A stretch of 64,000 bases of DNA, taken from Ctenopharyngodon idella. Lineage: Eukaryota; Chordata; Actinopteri; Cypriniformes; Xenocyprididae. Position numbers and translations under genes: made by a program. The notes below the pieces were generated by a model. The model did not search any database. It was given only the letters and a program-made list of their open reading frames with translations, and was not told the origin of the DNA. How positions within the stretch are numbered: the stretch's first letter is position 1; each line of letters begins with the position of its first letter. Location: the NCBI RefSeq assembly GCF_019924925.1, contig NC_067220.1:30269896-30333895 (forward strand), written 5' to 3'. Of the stretch, positions 1-10,120 are shown in pieces.

Positions 1-331
1 GACTAATGAAGGGAATAATGAATGAGGGTATAGGGGGCGATTTCGAACACAGCTAGAATCAACCTGATGATTTATGAATGAATCATTCAGACAAGTTTAG
101 ACAACTAAATCAACCAATTCATTGAAAAACTGCTACTTCTCATGAACTGTCATTAACATGCCAATGAGAGTAATGGCAGATGATAATATTATCAGTGAAA
201 AAGCAGTCACTTTGTCAGTGAAAAACAATCAGTTTAAGTCTGTTCTTCATGCAAGCTTTCTAATGTATTTATTTATTGTATTTTCTCAAATTTTATACTA
301 ATTGTTTACAAAAAAGAATGAATGGGAAAAA

Positions 332-395
332 AGAATGGGTTTGATATGACATGAGAATTAATAAGTAATGACAGAATTTTAGGTGAACTATTCCT
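332..395. repeat. Terminal fragment of TTAA-flanked palindromic MITE
   Basis: The stretch reads as the right end of the common cyprinid palindromic element: a GACATGAG..TAATGACAGAATTTT motif, then AGGTGAACTATTCC followed by TTAA. The matching left end is not visible within the window, so this is a truncated copy. If the - strand exon at 551-808 is a terminal exon, this fragment would lie in its 3' UTR. The preceding 1-331 are AT-rich with nothing else recognisable. Confidence 0.6.
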
Positions 396-550
396 TTAAA
401 GAGGTCCTAAAAATGTCCAACCTTGTCATTTTCAATGTTACCAAAACTAATTTTCTTATGCTATTGTGGCATGTGGTATTGTGGAGACATCTGACCCCAT
501 GTAAATGATGATGCACTAGGCATTCTAACATCATATCATCTCCGTCGGTC

Positions 551-808
551 TCAGTAGTCTCTCTGTAGGTCTTCACCATGACAGACTCTTCTGTCACTGT
601 CGCTCTGAGTCCGGCGGGTTAACGGCAGGTCAGAGGATTTGGTGATCAGTGGTTCACTGAGCCGTGAGCCCTGCTGGACAAGCGCTTTGATAAGGGGACT
701 GCTGCTTCTGCGCTTGCCCACTTCTGAAGCTTGGGTGAGACTGGCACGTTCTGAAAGGCTAAGTCTCAATGTCTGGGCACTTGCCAGCTGACATTCCACT
801 GAGACAAG
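551..808 (-). CDS. Candidate terminal coding exon of an unidentified minus-strand gene
   Basis: Read on the - strand, a CT-rich tract (complement of the GA run at 814-834) ends in CCCTTAG, a strong splice acceptor, immediately before position 808. From there one frame stays open for 85 codons to a TGA at 551-553. The peptide is rich in Ser, Arg and Leu with basic/serine clusters (GKRRSSSPLIKAL, LTRRTQSDSDRR), which looks like a disordered, phosphorylatable tail. An AATAAA on the - strand lies near 268-277, giving a plausible 3' UTR of about 280 nt. Alternatively the exon is internal and splices at CATG|GTGAAG (ends 577). Upstream exons would lie at higher coordinates, between here and lsm6 or beyond; I could not identify any. 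I do not recognise the protein. In the human genome the minus-strand neighbour of LSM6 is ZNF827, but this peptide does not resemble what I know of it. A chance open frame remains possible. Confidence 0.4.
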   Translation of the reverse strand, partial: LVSVECQLASAQTLRLSLSERASLTQASEVGKRRSSSPLIKALVQQGSRLSEPLITKSSDLPLTRRTQSDSDRRVCHGEDLQRDY

Positions 809-813
809 CTAAG

Positions 814-834
814 GGAGAGAGAGAGAGAGAGAGA
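814..834. repeat. (GA)n microsatellite
   Basis: Run of GA dinucleotides. On the - strand it forms the polypyrimidine tract in front of the candidate exon acceptor, so length changes could affect splicing if that exon is real. Confidence 0.9.
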
Positions 835-1148
835 CTGGGGCAGATTTATTGAGGCATCAGACTTGCCTCAGGAATGTTCTGTAAAACGCCATTCCTGTGA
901 AAAGGATAAAGAAAATAATGTCAGACATTTTGTTTTCTTCACTTATTTCCTGAAGCATTACAGTATATGTCCATATCACCTTGTTGAATATATCGCTATA
1001 TGACATAATTCAGGATCAAGCACAGCATGTCTTCACCCATTCTGATGAATATTCAGCTAGCAAAGACCACTATTTGCCTGCCTCTGAGTCACAACTCCTC
1101 TGTGGTAGGGAACACTAGTGGTCAAAATGCAGAGTGGGAGTTTGTGCA

Positions 1149-1170
1149 TGTGTGTGTGTGTGTGTGTGTG
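1149..1170. repeat. (TG)n microsatellite
   Basis: Eleven TG units in an otherwise unique stretch. The surrounding 840-1450 carries no recognised gene or element. Confidence 0.9.
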
Positions 1171-1454
1171 CTTGTGTTTATATGTGAAGGAGAGACAGAG
1201 AGAAGAGATTCTCACCCGAGGAGAGAGTGTAGGATTTAAAAGGCTAGCTTCCTGGCAGCCGGGAGTTTTATCTCTTTTTTAGAACAACCACTGAGGTGTT
1301 TAGAAAGGAGAAACCAGCATACCATCGCTATGTTAGACTCACGGCTATAAAAGCAGAGATTTGTCTTTCTCCTCAGGGCCTAATGCTGGTAATATTTGTT
1401 CAAAAACTGTCACAAGAAACTAGCATTTACGTATTGCTGTCATTATTCCATCTC

Positions 1455-1690
1455 TTAAAGGGATAGTTCACCCAAAAATTATCTGTCATCATTTATTCAC
1501 CCACCCATGTCGTTTCAAACCTGTATAACTTTCTTTCTTCTGTGGAACACAAAAGAAAATATGTTAAAGAATGTTTAAACTGTTGTTTTTGAACTCCAAA
1601 ACAACTGACTATCATATGGACACTTTTGTATTCAAAATATCTTCTTTTATGTTCCACAAAAGAAAAAAGAAAAAAACATACAGATTTGGA
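1455..1690. repeat. Degraded TTAA-type palindromic MITE
   Basis: Starts TTAAAGGGATAGTTCACCC and continues with the family body (CATTTATTCACCC, GTCGTTTCAAACCTG, TTTCTTCTGTGGAACAC). The right end has drifted into an A/G-rich run and has no clear terminal repeat. The following 1700-2010 is AT-rich with GTTTA-type short repeats (near 1810-1830) and nothing gene-like. Confidence 0.65.
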
Positions 1691-2095
1691 AAAGTGTTAT
1701 TTTAGTATTATTATAGTTTTTATTAATACTTTACATTAGCTTTTATTTTAATTTAATTTTTTTTTCATTAGCCCGTTTTTAATTTTAGTGCTTCATCTTA
1801 AACTCATTTCAGTTTAGTTTAGTTTAGTTTAAGTTTTTATTAATATTATATTTTATTGTGGCTTCAGTTAACAAAAATGTTTTTAATATTTTTAGTTTAA
1901 GTTAACAATATTAACCCTGGTTTGGAATGACATGAAGATTAATAAATTATGAACTATTGCTATAAATACATCAATTCATTAATCTCTTCTTTACAAATTG
2001 AGCAACCCTATACTGTAAAAAAAAAAAGAAAAAAAAAGGAAAATCTGTAAAAAAACAGATAATGTACTAGCAGAAAATTACCAGGGGGCCACAGG

Positions 2096-2479
2096 CCTCG
2101 AACCTGGGTCTCTGGTGTGGGAGTCGGACACTCTAACAAGGAGGCTAAAGGCTGCAACCCCTAGCATCAGTCGCTAGAGCATATCTTGAGATCAGAGGAG
2201 TGAGGTTTACTCACACAGCAACTACTAGCTGGCCTCCGTTACACTCACCCCCCTAAACCTCACTCCCATCTGTGTCAAGGCACCAATGTAACCCATCTAC
2301 CCAGGTCCTACTCGCCCCGCTCTGCACGAGCCTCAAACCTGGGTCTTCAATGTGGGAGTCAGACACTCTAACGAGGAGGCTAAACATCACAACCCCTAAC
2401 ATCAGTCGCTAGAGCATCTCTTGAGATCAGAGGAGTGAGGTTTACTCGCACAGCAACTACTAGCTGGCCTCCATTACAC
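2096..2479 (-). repeat. Duplicated tRNA-derived (SINE-like) unit, 235-bp period
   Basis: Two copies of a 149-bp segment (2096-2244 and 2331-2479) align end to end without an indel at a constant offset of 235 bp, with a small number of substitutions. Read on the - strand, each begins in a tRNA-like half with a B-box-like GGTTCGAGGCC (GGTTTGAGGC in the other copy) and an upstream TAGCCTCCTTGTTAGAGTG resembling an A box. The array interrupts a palindromic element: flanking ATAATGTACTAGCAGAAAATTACCAG on the left and CAGTAATTTTACGG on the right look like parts of one older repeat (about 2013-2640). Confidence 0.6.
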
Positions 2480-2649
2480 ATTATCCAGTAATTTTACGGA
2501 CATTTCCGACACAACGCAATGAAGTTGAAAATTCAAATTACAGGTAAAAAAACTGTAAAAAATAAATACGGAAAATTCCGTCAAATTAATACTGTGCATT
2601 CTGCCCCATTTTTATGGATTTTTTTAAAGAGTGTACCTATACAGTATAG

Positions 2650-3737
2650 GCTATACCTGTAAGAAAGATGGTACCATATACGCTCTATATTTTTTAACAA
2701 CAAACATTTTTGTATTATCTATTTAATTATTTTTGCAAAGAGCACACCTGATAAACTACCAAGACTGCCTGTGAAACTATATGTTACAGGATGCTAGCTG
2801 AACTCATCATGAAAGTAGAATGAGGGAGCTTTGTTCCAAATGTCACGATGCATATTTATAGATGTGAAGTGCTCCTTTTGTATATGCTCAGCTCCCCTGT
2901 CCTCCAGTCTCAAACATTTCTCCCTACATCACTGTAATGACACATGCAATCAAACCAGAGATACGCTTACAGTGACCCAGCCATTTCCACACTAGCATGG
3001 CCTTTTAGAAGAAAAAAAGATCTCAAGCAGCAGGGAAACCTGGTCCAGAAAAGACGAACACAGATTATGACTGTGTTACACTTAATGACATAAATAAGGA
3101 AACTGAATTCATCACGTGGGGCAAATACAAGTGACATGTCACATGCCAGGCATTGCTCAGCTTATATCCAAAATGTTTTTTACTCATTATCTTTGCCTGG
3201 GATATCCTGGATGGGTTGCCTGGCTATGCTCCCACTCTCCTAATGAAGCCATGCCTTTTGGGTGGGTTGTGAAGAGTTAGTTCCATGGTCGGTTGAAGAG
3301 AAGGGTGCTGAAGGTGGGCGTATGTAGTGGTCTGAATGTGCTGAACCACTGCTAGGCATCAGTCTTGAACATGAAAAGACTTTCTCTCCCTCTTCCTCTA
3401 ACATGCACACAGATGAATACGCATTGCCCGCACAAACAGTTCAGGAGGAGTTCAGAGGCAATGGGTTAACATTTCATAGCCTAGATATACAGTGCATATC
3501 ATTGTATAGAATTACATAGAAATATAAACAATACAACAAAATTAAGTATTAAATGTGCTCTTGTTTATTTTAGAACCTAATTGTAAAATAATAATAAAAA
3601 AAATAAAAAAAATGAAATATACTGTTTGCATAAATATTCATTCTTCACATTTTAACATTTAGCAGAGCAACTCTCACACAACCAAAAATGGTATGTTGTA
3701 AAACTTAGAATGGAATAAAGGTGAACCTGTCAGCCAT
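2650..3737. other. Intergenic stretch, no gene recognised
   Basis: Mostly unique sequence with AT-rich ends. A 54-codon open frame on the - strand (3404-3240, ATG to TAG) is present but has no support beyond being open. No element termini were recognised. Confidence 0.5.
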
Positions 3738-3740
3738 AAT

Positions 3741-4022
3741 AAAGGGATAGTCCACCCAAAAAAAAAAATATATATATATATATGTATATGAATTTATTTA
3801 TTTTGTGGAACACAAACAGATAATTTGTGACTGGGGTTGTAAGGATTACCATTGCGTTCGTTTTGCATGGTTTTTGAAGCGTCAACTTTAAGGGACCCAT
3901 CCACTTGCATTATATGGATTATAGATGTATTAATTTTCTAAAAATCTCCATTTGTGTTCCATAGAAAAAAGTCATAGGCATACATCTGGGAGAGAATGTA
4001 AATGTTTGGGTGGAGTATCCCT
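3741..4022. repeat. TTAA-type palindromic MITE, nearly complete
   Basis: Left end AAAGGGATAGTCCACCC and right end TTTGGGTGGAGTATCCCTTTAA are inverted copies. The right flank keeps TTAA, while the left flank reads ATAA, consistent with one substitution in the target duplication. The interior holds an (AT)n run near 3766-3784. Confidence 0.75.
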
Positions 4023-4027
4023 TTAAG

Positions 4028-4112
4028 AGCAACACAATTTCAGTTTAGAACATGTAATTCAATAAAATGAGAACATTGGTTAAGGGTCTGAATACTTTTG
4101 CAAGGCACTGTA
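4028..4112. mobile_element. Tc1/mariner-like terminal fragment
   Basis: GGGTCTGAATACTTTTGCAAGGCACTGTA matches the inverted-repeat end shared by many fish Tc1-like transposons, followed by TA, the target dinucleotide of the superfamily. No transposase or opposite end is nearby, so this is a solo end. The match is from memory of the family, not a search. Confidence 0.6.
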
Positions 4113-6101
4113 TATTAACCATGCTCAAAATGGCGGCGTGCACAGAGAATCTAGATGAATCTCATTAGCTTTAATTAGCAATTAGTTGTTTAATTAGCAA
4201 TTAGCACTTATACTTCACAGCACAAGCATACATTGTTAATAGTTCAGTGTGAACACTTGAGGACTGTCTTTCACTCAAGGTTAGACCTCTAAATGGCACA
4301 TTTCTTAACTGTTCATTTTTTTAAAAAGCAAAAATGACTTTTTCTTTATATCTCAAACCTGAGATTATTATTATTTTTTTCAAAAGGTCTGCAGATATTT
4401 TTTTCTAGAAAGATGATAAGATTGAACCAATGTCAAATCTGTCAAAGCAAATTTATCTAACAAATTCTTAAATCTCATACATTCGCTTCAGCTCATTTCA
4501 AGTACTGTATAAAAATGTGAATATAAGGCAGCTCTCCTAAATCACTTCAGCTAGGTATTTGACAAAGGTCTAGAGGCTGCAGCCAGTGCCTGGAATCACA
4601 TTGGATATCCTGGCCTGTAGTGGCTGCATGCACAGATATATATATAGTGGGCATGAATCTGGGTGTTAGAAGAGGTGACTAAGGTTCCACTGCTCATTTT
4701 TGATCAAGGCGACACTCCCCCCATCATTTCCACACTATTACCCCCATGCAGTGCAGGGATTAGGGAGCGGGAAAGGGAGGAGAAAAACTACATGCCGGCA
4801 GCCAATCTGGATTTCATTTGAAAACTCCCTTGAGGTTTTTCCATTATCCCCCCTCCATATCCAACTTGACCCCGTAGAGAAAGCCCTGGCCCACAAAGGT
4901 CAGCCTAGTCTAGACTCTCCTCTCCTCGCCCCTCCGTCCTCTTCCTCGAGAAAGCCTGCGGCAACCGAGGGATCCCCCCTCCCCTCGCATCTGACACCCC
5001 TCAGCCTGACCCACCCCCCAACCCTGTTGAAGCTGCCTCTGTAATCTTTTCATTTTTCCTCCACTCCCTCTCAGGTCTTTGGGGGCTTAGAAAGGTGAGG
5101 CAGGTTGTACCAGCAAATCAACTGTGCCACTGTCCATCTGAGCTCACCAACGTCTTGAAGGCAGGGTGAAAACAGTCCCATCTGGCATCGCTGGGCAGCT
5201 ATTACCAACACGTTACTGTTTTCGGAGAAGCTGTGGGGTTATTCCAAGTCTCGTGGTGAGAGTAGATTGTCTGCGCTGAGTAAACAGGAAAGCTTTTTCT
5301 GTCCCTAGCCAGTCAGCGCTATAAAATTAATGCACATTCATGTCAATATACAAAAAATTTACTTTTGAAGGACAGGCCAGTAAGGTTCAATTGTCTTCTT
5401 TTGTGATGTAGAGAAACATTCTTTGTCCTTTGCCAAGCAACAGGCAAAACTGTGAAGAAAAAAGCTTGTGAAATGCTTTCTGTATCTGTACCGCTTGGTT
5501 TTATTCAGTATCACTTAACAAGCCAAGCAATTCGTGCTTTTCCAGTAAAGTCAAGCATGTGCCATAGTGTGTGTGTGTGTGTGTGGGTGCGTATGTCAGC
5601 TCTTTGTCATATCATTCTGTATTTATTTACCACAGAATAGGCATGTATTGTGGGCTACTACTGGGAAATCTGTGAACTTGTTTGATTTTTTTCTTAAATG
5701 AATGATTGCTTTGATAGAAAAACACATTAGATCACATTTTTCCCTCTTAACCCTCCTTTAGGATGTGAACTCAGGCAACAAGGGGAAAAATACTCATTGA
5801 ATATTCATTAACTTGTGCCTAGGTGTGTACACGGCTCTTAACCACACTTGTTTATGACTTAAGGACTTGTAGCGCTGACCTTAGTTTAACACGGCACCAG
5901 ATACCAAATTAACCTCTAGCCTCCTCAGGGCTACCAATGCCCTGCTAACAAGCAAACTGTCTGGATGCGCCAGAAGTGCTTTATGATTCTGTCTCTCAGG
6001 TGCATGGCCTCTTCTGCCTGTGAACAAAAGACAGGTTTTTCTTCCCCATCTTTCTTTTTGGCTACTCAAGATATTATTTTCCCTATGTGTTTTAGTCACA
6101 C
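4113..6101. other. Intergenic stretch with a pyrimidine-rich segment; no gene recognised
   Basis: Unique sequence. 4690-5080 is unusually C/T-rich and includes an open frame of about 114 codons (4700-5044, +) rich in Pro, Ser and Leu, as expected of pyrimidine-rich DNA; no splice sites or domain support it. A (GT)n tract lies at about 5567-5585. Overlapping opposite-strand frames at 5880-6260 partly run into a repeat. Confidence 0.5.
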
Positions 6102-6470
6102 CCCAGCTAACAGGGAATGTTCTCGGAACATTTTGGCAAGGTTTTCTGAAAGTTATGAGCAGACATTCTTCCATTCTGGCCTATAATAATGTTCTCAAAA
6201 CGTTAGCACAAAAAATATATCTTTCATGGAATGTTTTTTTTTTTTTTTTTCAAACCTTTTAGTTGGACGGTCATAATTTTTTTTTTTTTTTTAAATGTTA
6301 TTACTTGTTTCATGTTAAAACGGAATGTTCCCTTATATGTTCACATAACCAAGGAAAATAAAAACCTTTAAAAAACTGGACGTTTTGAACATTCAGAGAA
6401 CATTTAGAAATAACATATTTATAACATAATGGGAATGTAAGCAAAACATTCTCAGAACATTTGTTTACCA
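6102..6470. repeat. Interspersed AACATTC/GAATGTT-rich element
   Basis: Begins CCCAGCTAACAGGGAATGTTC and ends with AGAACATTTGTTTACCAGGACC; the two halves carry inverted motifs (GGAATGTTC, AACATTCAGAGAAC, AAAACATTCTCAGAACAT). This is a repeat I recognise as common in cyprinid genomes. Poly-T runs at 6234-6250 and 6279-6292 interrupt the centre. Confidence 0.65.
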
Positions 6471-6588
6471 GGACCTCAGCTATCTCTACACAATTGGCTT
6501 ACAGTGTATAGTGTATATAGGCCTAAACAATATTTTCTTTTAAGCTTCTCGTTTTCACAGTATATATGCAAATACATAATTGTGTGCA

Positions 6589-6589
<1 letters not shown>

Positions 6590-6677
<88 letters not shown>

Positions 6678-6696
6678 CGTCCGTCCGTCCGTCCGT
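6590..6696. repeat. (CTAT)n-(CCGT)n compound tetranucleotide repeat
   Basis: About 20 uninterrupted CTAT units pass directly into about 5 CCGT units. It ends about 150 bp upstream of the putative lsm6 CCAAT boxes and about 260 bp before the end of the first exon. Open frames across it (YLSI repeats) are repeat artefacts. Confidence 0.97.
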
Positions 6697-6699
6697 TTA

Positions 6700-6955
6700 T
6701 CAGTTTAATTTCCTAATACAACAAAAGCGAAGCTACCCAGTCTTCACTACCACCGTCGATCTGGCTCGTTTTTCCCCTACGCATTATTTATCAAAGGAGA
6801 AAATGGTTCCTCGGCGGCTTCCGTACGCTGGATTTTGATCGAAGCATCTGATTGGCTGCGTGGTGTAAACACCATAGAAATAGAATAAGCGCTTCAGTTC
6901 ATTGGTCAACAGTCAGTCAATTGAAACGTGCGGCAAACGTTGTAAAACGAATTAG
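6700..6955 (+). promoter_or_regulatory. lsm6: lsm6 promoter and non-coding exon 1
   Basis: This segment is richer in CpG than its surroundings. It carries two inverted CCAAT boxes (TGATTGGCTG near 6849-6858 and TCATTGGTC near 6899-6906), as in many housekeeping promoters, and no clear TATA box. It ends at a strong donor, TTAG|GTAAGTGAGT, with the exon boundary at 6955. The lsm6 ATG lies 5 bases after an acceptor at 7378, so a non-coding first exon is needed and this donor fits. The transcription start is not determined; somewhere around 6880-6930 is likely. Confidence 0.6.
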
Positions 6956-7383
6956 GTAAGTGAGTGACTAGTTTATCTTCTTTAAATAAAAATTTGTACT
7001 TGACCTTTGCGGGGGTATAAATTAATCTCAGTTCTGTAGCCCGTGACATGCATAATGTGTCCATTGTGCACCACATTGGATTGTAATGCTAGCAGGCTAA
7101 GTTAGCCGCTCATGCTAAATGTACACCGGTGATGTTCAGAATATGCTGAATAAACAGCCAAACCTCTGCACACTACAGTGGTTTAAATCATTCGTTGTCT
7201 GGTTCATTAAAAATGTGTTTAGTATAGTCAGTAAGCGATAAACTAATGTTACGATGCTCTTCTTTTTACGGTGTTACACCCATCTTTGCTAACAGTGCAG
7301 GCAGGGTACAGTCTCTTATATCTGATATTGTAGTGTCAGGTATTAATTTATAATCTATATTTTTCTCTATATTTTCAGAGAAA

Positions 7384-9128
7384 ATGAGTCTCCGGAAGCA
7401 GACACCAAGTGATTTCCTGAAGCAGATCATTGGGAGACCAGTGGTGGTGAAGCTGAACTCTGGTGTTGATTACAGAGGTACAAGTAGAAACATGTCTTTG
7501 TTTTATCAGAGTTATATTTCTTTAATCAAGGCTGTAGGTTTAGTTTCAAGTTAATGGGGACATCATGCAAGAAGGCAGGGGGCAACTCAGAGATAAAAAA
7601 TGTAAAAAATACCTGGATTATGTTCAGAATGTTGTAGATTATAAAATGTCATTGTGTGCAGGTACATCTAGTAATATAGGGGAGAAAACAACATAATTAC
7701 CTCATATCTGTGTAATTTCTTCATATATATTCATATTTCTTCAATTTTTTGTTGCATCATATTAAATATGATTGCTGACCTATCCTGTTCTTGATCTGAG
7801 GCTTTCATTGTCTGAATTCTCCCTTTACTAGTTGTACAGTAGTTTAATCCCTTTTGACTCTAAGGCAGTCTATTCTCTACGACAATATTCAAAGACCCCA
7901 TGATTTTTGTTTCCAGTGATTTACTGGAAGTATGTATAAGGATTTTTAAAAATATAAAATGAATCTTACAGATAGAAAAAATAATATTTAATATAAAAAT
8001 GCTTATAGAATTATAACATTTTACTTTACATGACTTTTACAAGTTTAGAAATCACACTTTTAAAATTAGGCTACCTCATATATCAAGTGGGAACCCTTTT
8101 GAAGGGGTGGAATCTTTTTATTTTTATTTTTTTTTTTTTTAGATGTTTTAGCTTATTTAATGCTTCTTTTGTTTTATTTTAAATAATTTTAATTCATATT
8201 GAGCCCACCTTGGAAGTTTTCTGAGAACAACTGCTCTAGTAAGTGGTGGACCTGTTTATAAATGGAAAAAAAAAAAAAAAAAAAAAAAAAGTTTTTCATC
8301 AAGGAATGTACTCTGGGGTGTGTTTCCCGAAAGCATCGTTAGTCAACTACGGTTGTAAGTCCCATTGAACTCTATTGATAACGACAGAACTTGCGACCAT
8401 AGTTCGCTTTGGGAAATGTATCCCTGTATAGCTGTCACAGACACTGCTTGACTTGTCCGAAATAAAATGTTTTTAAATCTGCCACTGTTACTGATATATA
8501 TTCACTGAATAACAGTTTCAGCTTTAATTTATGTAAAAATGTATGTTTGTTTGAATAAATTCGAGCTCATGACGTGACGTCTGGCACCTATTCAAAGAAA
8601 TATTTCCCTCAACTCCCTCAAGCCACATCAACTCAGTTTAAAACTTTTCTAATCTGGATCAGGTGTGTAAGTGCACCAAGTCCTGCCTGCGCCCCTGATC
8701 TTCTGCAAAAATTCTCCAAAAATGCACATTTGAATGAAGTCACATCATGTCTTGCCCACAGGAGTGCTGGCCTGCCTTGATGGCTACATGAATATCGCTG
8801 TGGAACAGACAGAGGAATATGTCAATGGCCAGCTGAAGAACAAGTATGGGGATGCATTTCTCAGAGGAAACAATGGTTCGTAATGTTTGTTTTCTAGTGT
8901 TAGTGCTGTTTCCTTATTTGTTTTCATAGTGTTTTCTGTTATTGAGAGCTACCTAAGCAGACCCAGTGTTCTTAACAGTAATGCAGTTTCCAAAGCTGTC
9001 TGTGAGCACGTTCTCAAAACTTTCACTTTTTTTTTTTTTTAGATGTTTTTTCATATATATACCAAAGTTCATTTTGTTTTCTTTGTCCTCTAGTGTTATA
9101 CATCAGCACCCAGAAGAGGAAGATGTGA
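7384..9128 (+). CDS. lsm6: U6 snRNA-associated Sm-like protein LSm6
   Basis: LSm6 is a ring subunit of both the nuclear LSm2-8 complex, which binds the U6 snRNA 3' end in splicing, and the cytoplasmic LSm1-7 complex, which promotes mRNA decapping with Pat1. Three coding exons join in phase: 7384-7477 (donor GTACAA), 8762-8875 (acceptor CCCACAG, donor GTTCGT) and 9094-9128 (acceptor TCCTCTAG). The product is 80 residues, the length of the human protein. The N-terminus MSLRKQTPSDFLKQIIGRP is diagnostic. Sm1 spans about residues 17-48 (VVVKLNSGVDYRG, LDGYMNIAVEQT) and Sm2 about 63-75 (FLRGNNVLYIST), retaining the DGYMN and RGNN RNA-contact motifs. The end reads KRKM rather than the human KRRM, and V replaces L in IAVEQ, both conservative. 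The start is the first ATG after the acceptor at 7378. No frameshift or stop is seen, so it appears functional. Confidence 0.97.
8100..8300. repeat. Homopolymer runs in lsm6 intron 2
   Basis: A T-rich run around 8116-8142 and a long A run around 8264-8290 within the intron between 7477 and 8762. No other element is evident in this part. Confidence 0.8.
8312..8427. repeat. Short palindromic interspersed repeat in lsm6 intron 2
   Basis: GGTGTGTTTCCCGAAAGCATCGTTAG on the left and GCTTTGGGAAATGTATCCCTG on the right are imperfect inverted ends. The centre holds opposing copies of a CAACTACGGTTGTAAGT / ACTTGCGACCATAGTT arm. It is about 115 bp and familiar as a very common fish MITE. Confidence 0.7.
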
Positions 9129-9608
9129 AGCCATTTAACTTGTTTCTTTATTCATTGTTAGATAAGTGAATTGTTTACTGTTGATATTCATAATCCTTTG
9201 TTAGCTGACAATAATGTCTAAGCTTATTTCATGTTTTGTAACACAAAATGTGGAGTCTTGCCAAGAGGTGCAGTAAATCATTTGTTTTTCAACAATAGAT
9301 TTTGTGTTTTCCTGATTTATCTGTTCCTGAGATGCTTCTATGAATATTTAAATAGTGATAATTCAGTCATAAGGAATTGCTAATTAGCACTTTCAAGACT
9401 TGGAGGTTATTCAAGGCACCTTTATCTACATATTTAATATTCACTGCTGCTTTAATATACATTCTGTTTTGCATTTGGTCTACTATAGCCCTCTATTTCA
9501 TGGTCATGTTCTTTGTTTTCAAATGAATCAATAGTTTTTGAACCCTGATCTGCTTGGGCTGGTGTTGTCTGCCCCTTTCTAACCTTTCTGTGTACATTAG
9601 GATGCCCT

Positions 9609-9614
9609 AATAAA
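9609..9614 (+). terminator. lsm6: Candidate lsm6 polyadenylation signal
   Basis: The first canonical AATAAA on the + strand after the lsm6 stop that I noticed, 481 bases downstream of it. A variant AGTAAA at 9272-9277 is an alternative and would give a 3' UTR of about 170 nt. Which is used cannot be told from sequence alone. Confidence 0.4.
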
Positions 9615-9799
9615 TTTACAAACAATCCTGGCACTATGATACTTCATTAGGCGAAGGTAAAAAAAGAAAAAAAAGATAAACATATGGTGATTCATTAAGT
9701 TCCAAATGAGCTGATTGGATTCACTAGTGCTTTATTTTCATGTGGGTACTGTGTGCTTGGACCCTTATTTCTTTTCTCTGTGTATCCACATATGCTCTT

Positions 9800-10120
9800 T
9801 GCCCTCGTTTAGGAGACAAAAGGCTGCCAAGGTCGGCCCTGAATGCGGGATGAAGGACACAGTATTGATTAAACCTTGTCCGTAACCGGAGTGAGCGGGT
9901 GCTTTCTAGCAGGAGCTTGGTATCATTATGGCGACCGCAGCAAATGCTTTCCTATTGTAATCAAAACCCAGAACCCCTCTCGTGACGCTACTCTGCGCTC
10001 AGAGATTAATTAGCTCTGTTCACAGTAATGACCCAATGACTAAAGAGTCTCTGTCTTATGAGGGCTGCTCTAATGACCCAGAGCAACAGCCTGCAACATT
10101 ATAACTGGCAACAAACACTG
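9800..10120. other. Unique GC-richer block, possible conserved non-coding element
   Basis: A non-repetitive stretch about 0.7 kb past the lsm6 stop, containing GGCTGCCAAGGTCGGCCCTG, TTATGGCGACCGCAG and AGAGATTAATTAGCTCTG (an Antennapedia-type TAATTA core). It has no long open frame and no repeat signature and stands out from its AT-rich flanks. Regulatory function is inference only. Confidence 0.3.

Noticed and set aside
3240..3404. 54-codon minus-strand frame with ATG and stop
   Set aside because: Length is within chance expectation and no acceptor or homologous domain is visible, although the composition looked coding-like.
4700..5044. 114-codon Pro/Ser-rich open frame
   Set aside because: The DNA is pyrimidine-rich, which removes stops; no splice sites or recognisable domain.
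6504..6838. Open frames of YLSI repeats
   Set aside because: They are translations of the CTAT microsatellite; two frames are open at once because the repeat lacks stops.
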